The notes beneath the pieces are model-generated. The model did no database searches and was not told the origin of the DNA. It was given only the letters and a program-made list of their open reading frames with translations. 64,000 nucleotides of DNA from CAZJYI01 sp964550025 (GTDB lineage: Bacteria > Verrucomicrobiota > Kiritimatiellia > UBA8416 > CAYOBW01), in contig CAZJYI010000016.1 of NCBI GenBank assembly GCA_964550025.1, positions 51,617 through 115,616 on the forward strand, read 5' to 3'. How positions within the stretch are numbered: position 1 is the first letter of the stretch; each line of letters opens with the position of its first letter. A program made the position numbers and the translations under genes. Positions 58,101-64,000 of the stretch are shown in pieces.

Positions 58101-59993
58101 GACGTGTCGGCGTACTGGGGAGTGACGGACGGAGGCACGAATGCCGGCGCGTGGACCTATTCGCGGGATGCGGGATCGTTTACGAACGGCATGGACATCG
58201 CCGTTAGCTGCCTGACCACCGGCCTGATGTCAAATACCCATTACTATTACACATTCCTTGCCTCGAACGCGGCCACGAACATATGGGCAACGCCGAGCGG
58301 TCTTTTCCAGGCCGAGGGCATCCCCGTCATCAGCAACAGCCTCGCGACCGGTGTCGGCCTGACGGCAGCCACGTTCAACGGCGAACTGCTGCAGGGCGGG
58401 GCCGGGCTTGTGACCGTGTACTGGGGATTGGCAGACGGCGGAACAAACGCCGGAAGCTGGGCCGCGACAAGCGCGCTGGGCACGATTGCCACGGGCCCGT
58501 TCGCAACGACTGAAACCGTCCGGGCCGGAGGCGACTACTTCTACCGCTGCTACGTGACAAACTCGTTCGGACACGATTGGGCCGACACCACGATCGCGTT
58601 CGTCACGCCACCGGCCGCGATCTCGATCGCCGACCTCGACATCACGGAAGGCACAGGCGGTCGAACGGATGCCGCGCTTGACGTTACGGCTTCCTCTCCG
58701 ATGGCGTCGAACGTCTGGTTCTCGTTTGCCACTTCAAACGGGACCGCCGTAGCCGGCAGCGATTACACGGCCACCAACGGAACCATGATGCTGGCGGCGG
58801 GCGCCCCGAGCACGCAGATTGTCGTCTCCGTCGTCGCCGACGGACTCGATGAGTGGCCGTTTGAGGACTTTTTCGTGCGGATCTCCGACCCGACCAACAC
58901 GACGATCGCGCGTGGTCTTGCGCGATGCACGATCGTGGACGATGACTTGTACCTGAAGGCCTGGAAGCGCAAGCTGAAGATCACCTTCAGCGGCTACACC
59001 AGAAGCACGGTCCTGACCAACTTCCCGGCGCTCGTGGTTCTCAACGAGAGCCTGGACGGCTTCTCCTACTCTCAATTCGCGTCCGGCTCGGGCGGGGACC
59101 TGCGCTTCTTCAATGACAGTGCTTCGGCAATCCTCAACCACGAGGTCGAGCAGTGGGACCCGGCGGGCGACTCCCTGTTCTGGGTGCAGGTTCCGGAGAT
59201 CTCCGGCCCGGCGTCGCACATCTGGGCCTACTGGGGGAACCCGGCAAGAACCAATCCTCCGGCGTTCACCACCAACGGGGCCGTATGGGCGGAGGGATTC
59301 GACGCCGTGTACCACATGGGCGAATCCAACGCGCTTGACTCGACGGCCAACATGCATCACGGGACCGCCGTCGGTAACACCAATGCCGTCGGGTTCATCG
59401 GCTTGGCACAGGGCTTTGACGGTGTCAGCGACGACCACATCGACGTCGTCGGCTACGTCGGCGTTCTTGGGACCACGTCCCGCACCATCTCCGTCTGGAT
59501 CAGAACCAGCAACGCCCAGTCCGCCATCGTGGGCTGGGGTCTCAACGCGGCGGGGAACCGGTGGGACCTGCGCGTGCAGGACGACAACGGCACGGTGGGC
59601 GCGGCGCGGGTGGACGTCAACGGCGGTCGCATCGTCGGCAACACTGCCGTGACGGACAACGCCTGGCGCCACGTTGCGGTCACCCTTGCGGATGACGGAT
59701 CGCCGGACATCCAGGAAGCCAACATGTTCGTCAACGGCGCCATCGACACCCCGTACAACACGGACCCGCAGGCCATCAACACCCAGGTCGGGCAGAACGT
59801 CCGCATCGGCAAGTACTCGAACAATTTCAACGAGGACTTCCTGGGGCAGATTGACGAGCTCAGGATCTCTACGGTGGCCCGGTCGGCCGACTGGATCTGG
59901 GCCGAGAGCATGAACCGGGTCTCCGGGAGTAGCTTCACAACCTATGGCGCGGGAGAGTCGGTCGCCGGCGGAACGCTGCTGATCCTGAGGTAG
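52182..59993 (+). CDS. Giant secreted Pmp-repeat, fibronectin-like, Calx-beta, DUF2341 and LamG protein
   Basis: A 2,603-residue exported surface protein. The signal peptide (A-A-A-T-A-M-L-A-L-T-V) covers about residues 15-45. Approximate order: a beta domain 50-400; two fibronectin-like modules 417-620; about 19 chlamydial Pmp-type repeats 730-1370, each with FxxN and GGA[IVL], predicted to form a parallel beta-helix; fibronectin-like modules from about 1450, 1545 and 1648; a DUF1349-like sandwich 1715-1910; two more modules near 1947 and 2050; Calx-beta 2147-2257; DUF2341 2258-2375; LamG 2376-2590. It ends G-G-T-L-L-I-L-R. Unlike chlamydial Pmps it has no C-terminal autotransporter barrel. 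AGGGAG lies eight bases before ATG 52182. The likely role is adhesion or polymer binding. Confidence 0.9.
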   Translation: MRCPESNIIAVSARAPRRARVFAAATAMLALTVSRPSNTLAGIAPDFKVQRGETLLYNTTATLTAGVDYTAPASASNAFIRLVNTRLSGAGKDSGGGTQGPSSWMTLIDNPGNITNSITFARYNGGDSSMLTWEIIEYIGAPGGPNEIIVRDAAKANASGGNNATGAVVTDVAKDGDVVVFITGQRHNATQLGRTDRGLFVADWLPASNYPSFSRTDKNGASSVSYAVVEFTGANWNVQRIQQQLNTTTDSIIKAITPVSTDRAFIHGQVRSNHGGVDEHGVNITFDAPDAVRFERHPVAAQTQVAAAWIVENTETEPVLAMNVSHYTGTRASGGAVPESWTNTIAPVADTARASIMGEGATDSVSANTPPRGSVNLRLTATNQVAFWQSDSNNDRAYVYSVIEWPSSVYIPPGGPAINNLDVADVGGSSATLQGELTSTGNSATAVWVFYGTNDGGEVTGNWDTNVYFGNGLTTGPYSTNVTGLSQGTTYFYRFAAANAVTSTWALTSERFKTLSAPAVDNVRATDIAPTSAALNGALTDGGQAHVYIFWGTTDGQDTPSAWANTNYLGELQEGAFSATVSNLAQKTLHYYRCYVSNAVDTAWAAPSAEFTSGILFVDTNATAGLNNGGTWANAFLQLSSALGNAAAGSEIWVAAGTHSPGASASDTFTIDVGVTLYGGFTSGDAWQDRDPMANVTVLDGGAVNYHVVSKVGAGSAALDGFTIANGAALAAGTDEDGGGVYCAGGSLSLLNCVFTNNICHFHGGAVFCAAAASVPVVSNCTFIANRSTNSAGGALYLDNGATEFTDTLFITNTSWGGGGVMWINSLGNPDVSFINCHFTNNASVRGEGGVMYLRHNNGELFGELLISNCTFTGNTALRADAARDAGAIFFGDGTVLTIANTVFTDNRCSDRGGAILSAAGPNGAALELFNCEFYGNRSQNVGGAVSLDNDGAMHRIHDCTFSGNASLAAAGGAYRLAKAAGGTDLEVFNSTFTSNSASAGGAIRMDDLGAVSPVISNCTFIGNSTFNGSGGGIYSGDGDTLTIVDCEFTANTTLVTGGDHGSAVFQTGAVGGKRVDIRNCSFTANRSNGRAALYLNVDAGEGIGVVSNCTFAGNEATNNHAGALYLNDGDVHVFDCAFTSNSAALNGGAVWLDMVDGPTPTFVGCTFTANRSQNPADNSGGGAIFGEGNGQLSLVVSNSVFRDNASESEGGAIRLGSGSTLTLAECDFFDNTSNTREGGAVRIGAMDSAMENCLFARNACGTLGLGGGALQLNGNAKVFNITNCTFHANMSGTAGGAIQFDVGTLNLGNSIFTANTATSGGNDIHVDLEETMNISYCGIDRAGIWAEGTVNYGAGIYNLDPRFVDPGADDFHLQSTTANGVYVNALGAWTNLPHLSPYIDRGDPASSYINEPAPDGGRVNMGRYGNTAFASRRDPGPWIAALGAVPRPNYAELPGEVFSTNGGQVAVFTYWGTTDHADNRAAWIAQGGIIANGTLGEEAFTADTPATLVYGQQYYYRCYATNALGEAWSETEAFSPARPAGNMLTNMPPADLTASSATLKGQLSASDSIYDVWLHWGTSDGGTSTSAWDETVYVGAVSNVASFNLDHAVTGLAWGTTYYYSFRATNDVEDLWGTPAIAFQPLGPPLVNNDGGADPHLAYAVLHGELTAGGTANVSVCWGPSDGGTNQAGAWANTNALGTLEFGPFSTRTSPGWADALAGGDLGLPGLPGSTTRSNDAWIITASGADLWGTADSGHFAQRQMTGDFDLYCRVSDFAGGTHGWRKAGIMARNTLDAGSRNAFIGRAPATGQNRITFQQRPTDGVASTSTHANGFTQPYYWLRLARSGNTFSGYWAEDVGGVPGAWSQMGADATITMNSTVYVGLAVTSHNNAQLTSVTFDSDSSLYSSNNLLYGQQYYYRCYAENDLGGDWADSSEGFLSLPPPGIGITNGPATDVAATSAVLTATLDATGSVFDVSAYWGVTDGGTNAGAWTYSRDAGSFTNGMDIAVSCLTTGLMSNTHYYYTFLASNAATNIWATPSGLFQAEGIPVISNSLATGVGLTAATFNGELLQGGAGLVTVYWGLADGGTNAGSWAATSALGTIATGPFATTETVRAGGDYFYRCYVTNSFGHDWADTTIAFVTPPAAISIADLDITEGTGGRTDAALDVTASSPMASNVWFSFATSNGTAVAGSDYTATNGTMMLAAGAPSTQIVVSVVADGLDEWPFEDFFVRISDPTNTTIARGLARCTIVDDDLYLKAWKRKLKITFSGYTRSTVLTNFPALVVLNESLDGFSYSQFASGSGGDLRFFNDSASAILNHEVEQWDPAGDSLFWVQVPEISGPASHIWAYWGNPARTNPPAFTTNGAVWAEGFDAVYHMGESNALDSTANMHHGTAVGNTNAVGFIGLAQGFDGVSDDHIDVVGYVGVLGTTSRTISVWIRTSNAQSAIVGWGLNAAGNRWDLRVQDDNGTVGAARVDVNGGRIVGNTAVTDNAWRHVAVTLADDGSPDIQEANMFVNGAIDTPYNTDPQAINTQVGQNVRIGKYSNNFNEDFLGQIDELRISTVARSADWIWAESMNRVSGSSFTTYGAGESVAGGTLLILR

Positions 59994-60039
59994 CCAGAGG
60001 GCAGACGAGCAGCGGGAACTGGCCGGCGGGTGCACGACG

Positions 60040-60177
60040 CTATCGAGACGGGACGGGCGCCTGGATGTAGATGATGTTCACACAGCGGGTCTCGAAATCG
60101 AGCCGGGTGTATTCGTACTCGAGTTGGCATACTCCTGAAGCACTTGAATCGAGATGACACCGGAACCGCGGCGTCAC
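60040..60177 (-). CDS. Possible 45-residue gene downstream of the HEAT-repeat protein
   Basis: GTG 60177, preceded by GGAAGGA at good spacing, opens a 45-codon frame with protein-like content (C-Q-L-E-Y-E-Y-T-R-L-D-F-E-T-R-C then N-I-I-Y-I-Q-A-P-V). It begins 19 bases after the end of the larger gene on the same strand. It could be a small protein or the 3' remnant of a larger one. No family is recognised. Confidence 0.3.
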   Translation of the reverse strand: MTPRFRCHLDSSASGVCQLEYEYTRLDFETRCVNIIYIQAPVPSR

Positions 60178-60195
60178 TCTCGTCCTTCCCCCGAG

Positions 60196-63069
60196 CTACC
60201 TGGTTCTCCTCACTTCGTTCTTGTCAAAGTCATACACCCACTCCCGTCCCCCGTAGGACAGGGTCACAATGCCGCTGCCGGCCTTGTTTCTCATGTAAGG
60301 GCTGCTGTAGGCGTATTCAGGGTTCAGGTCGATGGTCTTGCCGTCGATCTTCGGCAGGATGTATGCCCTCCCCTCTTCCTTACGCATTGCCGGCGTCATG
60401 GCAAAGAACTCAAGTCCGGACGAACTCGGGCCGTGGTAATCGACCTTGTTGCCATCGACTCTCAGCGGCGCGGCCAGGATGGCCGCCCGGAACCTGTCGA
60501 AGCTCCCGTAGTCGGCCCGACGGCCGGTCTGGATGATGATCGGGGAATAGACGTCATTCAAATACATCTGCCGCATGAGGGAGTCGGCCCAAAAGTACCC
60601 GCCCGAGACCACCTTGAGAGCGGCGTAGGCTTCGTCGTTGTTGACGAATACCCAGCCATCCACCTCGGAGACCTTGCCGGGCAGCGCGTCAAACACAACA
60701 CGAGTATCACCCGGCACGTACGGACCGTCCGAACACATCTGTGTGATCCTCACGTCCTTGTGCTGCACGTTCCACTTTTCGCCGGTATAGGCATCCAACG
60801 ATATGGCGGCGAGGTTACGAAAGATGACGCCGCTCCATCGGCCCATGGAACCGTTCTTCGCCTCCAGGTTGGGATCGTACATCCCGCATCCCGTTACGTA
60901 TTCGGGGGTGCACCAGGCATAGTGGATGGCATTGCAGTCCTTGCCGCCGTAGGTTTCGCGGTCGTTGATGATTTCGTAGGGATCAGTGGACGCGCCAAGC
61001 TTGCGAAGAAGCACGGCCGGCTCCGGAACCTGGTAGTTGCTGGCGGCGGGCATCGTCAGAAAGTACGTGCTGCCGCGCTCACCGTAGAGCAAGGCCTGGT
61101 GGGGATCCCATCGGTCACCCAAGCCACCTCTTTTGGCGCGGCCCTTGGTGCCTCCGCGTAACCCCGAGATCGAGATCTGGGCCGATTCCATCATGACCAG
61201 ATCCATGTACATCTTGGCCCGTTGACGGATGACTGGGTCGGGTGCCAGTTCAATCAGATTGAAGTAGTGCGGGTAGGTCTTGTAGGTATAGGCGGAAGAC
61301 CCGAGCTGGTACTGAATTCCATACAGTGCCCAGTGTTTCAATGCCTCTCTATAGAACCGGACATAGGCTTCATAGCGTTCTTGAACCGTATCACCGGCAA
61401 CCAACTTCCTGTCGCGGTAGGCCGGATCGTCTTTCATGACAGAACAAGCCATGAAGTCCTGTACGCGTACGCAGAGCGGATGGTCGTCGTTGAATCCCAT
61501 CAGGTACGAACCACTGTTCAGGTACTCATTCATCAAGGCTGTGTTCAGCGGCCTCTTCTTGCGCGTACTGTTTAACCCCGCCAGGAAGTACTGTTTCAGG
61601 GCAGCTTCTGTTTCAGGCTCCAGCCGTCCGGGGAACCGGTCGGCCTTGCTGTGACAGGTCATGAAGATCCAGATGATGTTGCCCGTGGATGAGCCATAGC
61701 CACCTTCCTCGAGATGCTTCCTTATCACGGCATTGGCTTCGGCGAGATTCTGCCCGGTCATCATCGCCGATACCAACCAGGCGGATTGACCCCAGCCCGA
61801 TATGTGCGTGTTCACGTCTGACGTGTCGGATTGGCTCCTACCACCTTCCCTCGTCATATACTCCTCGCGCCAGGCAAGGCTTTTCGCGTGGGTCACCTTG
61901 ACGAGCTTGCTCTCCAGGTCGGGAATGGTCCTGTAGAGTTCCTCCAGCCGGATACCTTTGATGCGGGCAATCGCACGGGCGGCGGTAACACGAACGTCAA
62001 GGTCTTCGGCAGCATCGTTGAAGCGTTCCTCCAGCGCGGGCAGGGCAGCCTTCGCCTTGGGCCCCATCATCTCGAAGGTCTTTGCCGCCGACCAGCGCGC
62101 GAACCAGTCAGTGTCCTTCAGGAGCGCCGCCACCTCGGACACACAGTCGCCCCCCACCAGATCCAGGACCATGCTGATGTACTTCCCGGCGGTCTTCTCG
62201 TCACGCTTCATGGATTCAAGAAGAACAGGCATGACCTCCTTACCGGGTTTCGCCAATGCCGCCACGTAGTAGGAGAGCCAGTATTCGTCCTGTACGCGGT
62301 TCTCCAGCAGTTTCTTGACTTGCGGCCCAGATTCCGGTCCCAGCTTCCTGGTGATGAACAGGTCAATCATGGGGTCATACCCGTATGCCTTCTGCAGAGA
62401 CGGATATGCGTCTTCGCCAATGGCCCCCAAAGCGCCGATGAGATTGAGCAGCCGACCGGATACGGCCGTGGAGCCTTCGAACTCCTCCCTGAGAGAGCCA
62501 ATCAACTGTGTCTCCAAAGCCGGGATGATCTCGCCGGTGAGTTTCTCACGCGGCATCTTCTGCAGCTCTTTGATGATGGCCAGTCCCGATCTGGTTGGGC
62601 GATCGATGGTTGACCCAATCCTGCCTGCACCCAAGGTCAGGGCTTGCGCCAAGTCAGCAGCGGAGAGTTCGCCGGCCCGCAGTTGACTGATGATGTCCCT
62701 GTCGGCGTGCTTGGATTTCCGTTTCGCGTGCTTCTTGTTCCTCTTCGCCTGCTCGGCGTCATCCGAAGGGCTCCCATCACTGCAAACAAGCGTTGTACCC
62801 GCGATGGAGGGCGAGGCTGTGCCGAGCCGCGAGCGAGGATTGAGCATGTTTGGAGCAAGGAAGAGCGAAGTCCTGTCTTTGCTCTGCCCATGCACACCCC
62901 TCGCACAGCGGCTCTCCGCCTGAGGCGGATCGCCCTCCAGCAGACCTTCTCGGATGTGGGCTCGTTCGGAGTCGGCGTGCTTCTGCGTCTCAGTTTCCGG
63001 CGAAGTCCCATCGGCGGCGAACAGGGAGCTGGTCAGGATTAGTACGGCCAAAACGACTGTGCGCTTCAT
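60196..63069 (-). CDS. Secreted HEAT-repeat protein with a C-terminal hydrolase- or lyase-like region
   Basis: A 957-residue exported protein. The signal peptide is M-K-R-T-V-V-L-A-V-L-I-L-T-S-S-L-F-A-A. Residues about 25-130 are low-complexity and contain a 45-residue segment encoded by an inserted element (62805-62939). Residues about 140-350 are HEAT-like helical repeats (A-L-G-A-I-G-E-D-A-Y-P-S-L-Q-K-A, A-L-K-D-T-D-W-F-A-R-W-S-A-A-K-T). Residues 380-700 look like an alpha-helical toroid (G-W-G-Q-S-A-W-L-V-S, E-Y-L-N-S-G-S-Y-L-M-G), and 700-957 are beta-rich, the layout of several polysaccharide lyases. I cannot name a family with certainty. ATG 63069 has AGGAG five bases upstream; the extended frame to 63177 is rejected. 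Confidence 0.8.
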   Translation of the reverse strand: MKRTVVLAVLILTSSLFAADGTSPETETQKHADSERAHIREGLLEGDPPQAESRCARGVHGQSKDRTSLFLAPNMLNPRSRLGTASPSIAGTTLVCSDGSPSDDAEQAKRNKKHAKRKSKHADRDIISQLRAGELSAADLAQALTLGAGRIGSTIDRPTRSGLAIIKELQKMPREKLTGEIIPALETQLIGSLREEFEGSTAVSGRLLNLIGALGAIGEDAYPSLQKAYGYDPMIDLFITRKLGPESGPQVKKLLENRVQDEYWLSYYVAALAKPGKEVMPVLLESMKRDEKTAGKYISMVLDLVGGDCVSEVAALLKDTDWFARWSAAKTFEMMGPKAKAALPALEERFNDAAEDLDVRVTAARAIARIKGIRLEELYRTIPDLESKLVKVTHAKSLAWREEYMTREGGRSQSDTSDVNTHISGWGQSAWLVSAMMTGQNLAEANAVIRKHLEEGGYGSSTGNIIWIFMTCHSKADRFPGRLEPETEAALKQYFLAGLNSTRKKRPLNTALMNEYLNSGSYLMGFNDDHPLCVRVQDFMACSVMKDDPAYRDRKLVAGDTVQERYEAYVRFYREALKHWALYGIQYQLGSSAYTYKTYPHYFNLIELAPDPVIRQRAKMYMDLVMMESAQISISGLRGGTKGRAKRGGLGDRWDPHQALLYGERGSTYFLTMPAASNYQVPEPAVLLRKLGASTDPYEIINDRETYGGKDCNAIHYAWCTPEYVTGCGMYDPNLEAKNGSMGRWSGVIFRNLAAISLDAYTGEKWNVQHKDVRITQMCSDGPYVPGDTRVVFDALPGKVSEVDGWVFVNNDEAYAALKVVSGGYFWADSLMRQMYLNDVYSPIIIQTGRRADYGSFDRFRAAILAAPLRVDGNKVDYHGPSSSGLEFFAMTPAMRKEEGRAYILPKIDGKTIDLNPEYAYSSPYMRNKAGSGIVTLSYGGREWVYDFDKNEVRRTR
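62701..62982. repeat. 12-bp direct repeats exactly 270 bp apart flanking the insertion region
   Basis: GTCGGCGTGCTT occurs at 62701-62712 and 62971-62982. The spacing is 90 codons, and the encoded peptides (K-H-A-D in both) mark an internal duplication. The TIR element at 62805-62939 lies between them. Confidence 0.8.
62805..62939. mobile_element. 135-bp element with 10-bp terminal inverted repeats, inserted in frame
   Basis: TGGAGGGCGA (62805-62814) and TCGCCCTCCA (62930-62939) are perfect inverted repeats. The enclosed sequence is open in the host gene's frame and adds exactly 45 codons, encoding a Ser/Arg-rich peptide unlike its surroundings. Internal symmetry such as CCGCCTGAGGCGG near the right end suggests hairpin potential. 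No transposase is encoded, so this would be a miniature or palindromic element. Confidence 0.65.
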
Positions 63070-63247
63070 GATAACTCCTGTGGTTTGACAGGATACTCCG
63101 CTCGTCTCGGGAATTGCCCGGGGTTTCAGGGACGGTCCCACCTCGGCATGGTCGGAATCAGGAGACGAACCACCCATGCGGCTCGCCGTCTTCTTTGACT
63201 ACTGCCCTCTCTAACGCCTAGCGCCTTCCCCCTCCAACGCCTTCTCC

Positions 63248-63967
63248 CTACTCCCCCCGCACGCGATAGAACGCCTTCCCATCCCCCGCCGGCTCCAGCC
63301 ACTCCACGGCATCCCCGGCGTTGCTCCACACGCCGCTCGTCAGATCATCCGTCCGCTCCAGCTGCAGCCGGAGCCGCAGCCATCCGTTACTCGTCCGCAC
63401 CATCATCGCCCCCATGCTCAGGTCCAGGATCGAGTTGGAGGTGTAGAGGTTGTAGGCAGCGGGATTGCTGGTGACGTTGGATTCGCCTACGTTGATCATG
63501 GCTGAGCTGTCGACCACTGGATTGCCGCCCCAAGTGAGTTCGTCGGCGTCATCCAAACCATCGCCATCCGTATCTGCGTTAAGCGGGTCGGTGCCGTGGG
63601 TGTTGACCTCTTCGCCATCCAGCAGGCCGTCGTCATCCGTGTCGGGATCCGTCGGGTCGCCCCGCATGCAAAGCGCCAGGCTGTGTCCGTCCCCTCCGGC
63701 AACTCCTACAGCATTGGTCACACGGGCGGGCACATTCGTCTGCCCGAAGACATTCCAGCCCCACGCCGATACCGTCCCGTCCGCATGCAACGCCAGGCTG
63801 TGATAGCCACCTCCGGCAACCCCTACCGCATTGGTCACATGGGCGGGCACATTCGTCTGGCCGTAGCGATTCCTGCCCCACGCCAACACCGTCCCGTCCG
63901 CGCGCAGCGCCAGGCTATGATACCTCCCGCCGGCAACCCCTACCGCGTTCGGCACGCAAGCGCACAA
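63248..63967 (-). CDS. RCC1-repeat / calcium-binding secreted protein (5' end missing or frameshifted)
   Basis: The visible 239 codons hold three RCC1-like repeats, each with G-Y-H-S-L-A-L-type and W-G-x-N-x-x-G-Q-T-N-V-P motifs, then a thrombospondin type-3-like calcium stretch (D-P-T-D-P-D-T-D-D-D-G-L-L-D-G-E-E and D-T-D-G-D-G-L-D-D), and a C-terminal sandwich ending A-F-Y-R-V-R-G-E, similar to the tail of the 9003-10246 gene. An in-frame TAA lies just upstream of the first repeat (63972-63974). In another frame the last 35 bases of the window encode a hydrophobic leader (W-I-L-L-L-L-L-S-L-V). The gene is therefore either truncated, or frameshifted between signal and mature part, near the window edge. 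Likely secreted; function unknown. Confidence 0.7.
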   Translation of the reverse strand: MCACVPNAVGVAGGRYHSLALRADGTVLAWGRNRYGQTNVPAHVTNAVGVAGGGYHSLALHADGTVSAWGWNVFGQTNVPARVTNAVGVAGGDGHSLALCMRGDPTDPDTDDDGLLDGEEVNTHGTDPLNADTDGDGLDDADELTWGGNPVVDSSAMINVGESNVTSNPAAYNLYTSNSILDLSMGAMMVRTSNGWLRLRLQLERTDDLTSGVWSNAGDAVEWLEPAGDGKAFYRVRGE

Positions 63968-64000
63968 GACTTAGCAACAGTAACAATATCCACACGGCTG

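Overview
The window is 64 kb of GC-rich, gene-dense bacterial chromosome. The 34-base N run near 25.3 kb marks it as a draft scaffold, possibly from a metagenome. The gene content suggests an uncultured member of the PVC group, closest in style to Kiritimatiellota, Lentisphaerota or Verrucomicrobiota. The reasons are large secreted proteins built from LamG, lamin-tail, CotH, DUF2341, Calx-beta and fibronectin-like modules, chlamydial Pmp-type GGA[IVL]/FxxN repeats, DUF1080, an anaerobic sulfatase maturase, and a fungal/Bacteroidetes-like ketol-acid reductoisomerase. This placement is inference from content; no rRNA gene is present.

Layout. 0-10.3 kb: two tandem serine beta-lactamase-fold hydrolases, a 5'-truncated esterase remnant, rsgA, a structured non-coding stretch, pepE, a hypothetical gene and a secreted protein broken by a frameshift at a G6 run. 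10.6-14.7 kb: ADP-ribosylglycohydrolase, DUF1080 protein, TspO, tRNA-Gly(CCC) and a radical-SAM sulfatase maturase. 14.8-25.2 kb: a minus-strand housekeeping block: cutA, a metX-metW fusion and cysE; ispF, cysS and tmk; holB, ricT, a thiE-like gene and a PfkB kinase. 25.6-34.7 kb: gcvH, plsY and gpsA; rpmH, rnpA, yidD and yidC; a methyltransferase, an FHA protein, a PP-loop protein and ilvC. 35-40 kb: an orphan MalK/UgpC-type ATPase, an HMGL-like aldolase, an operon of lipoprotein, FHA-kinase and phosphoribosyltransferase, and yjbQ. 40-64 kb: the surface and secretion region, with a 1,911-residue CotH/LTD protein, a three-gene operon of an archaemetzincin-like giant and two lipoproteins (one a C45 Ntn hydrolase), a 2,603-residue Pmp-repeat protein, a HEAT-repeat secreted protein carrying an in-frame mobile insertion, and a truncated RCC1-repeat protein.

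How the parts fit. Metabolic genes link sulfur amino acids (CysE, MetX-MetW), phospholipid precursors (GpsA, PlsY), branched-chain amino acids (IlvC) and isoprenoids (IspF). The rpmH-rnpA-yidD-yidC and tmk-holB-ricT orders are classical bacterial arrangements. The surface proteins suggest attachment to or degradation of polymers.

The most unusual signals are: (1) at least ten intergenic tandem arrays with a strict 7-bp period but different unit sequences, reminiscent of cyanobacterial STRR repeats; (2) the 46.5-51.9 kb protease/lipoprotein operon; (3) a 135-bp TIR-bounded insertion read through in frame; (4) strong hairpins upstream of pepE; (5) a G6-run frameshift between a signal peptide and its mature protein.
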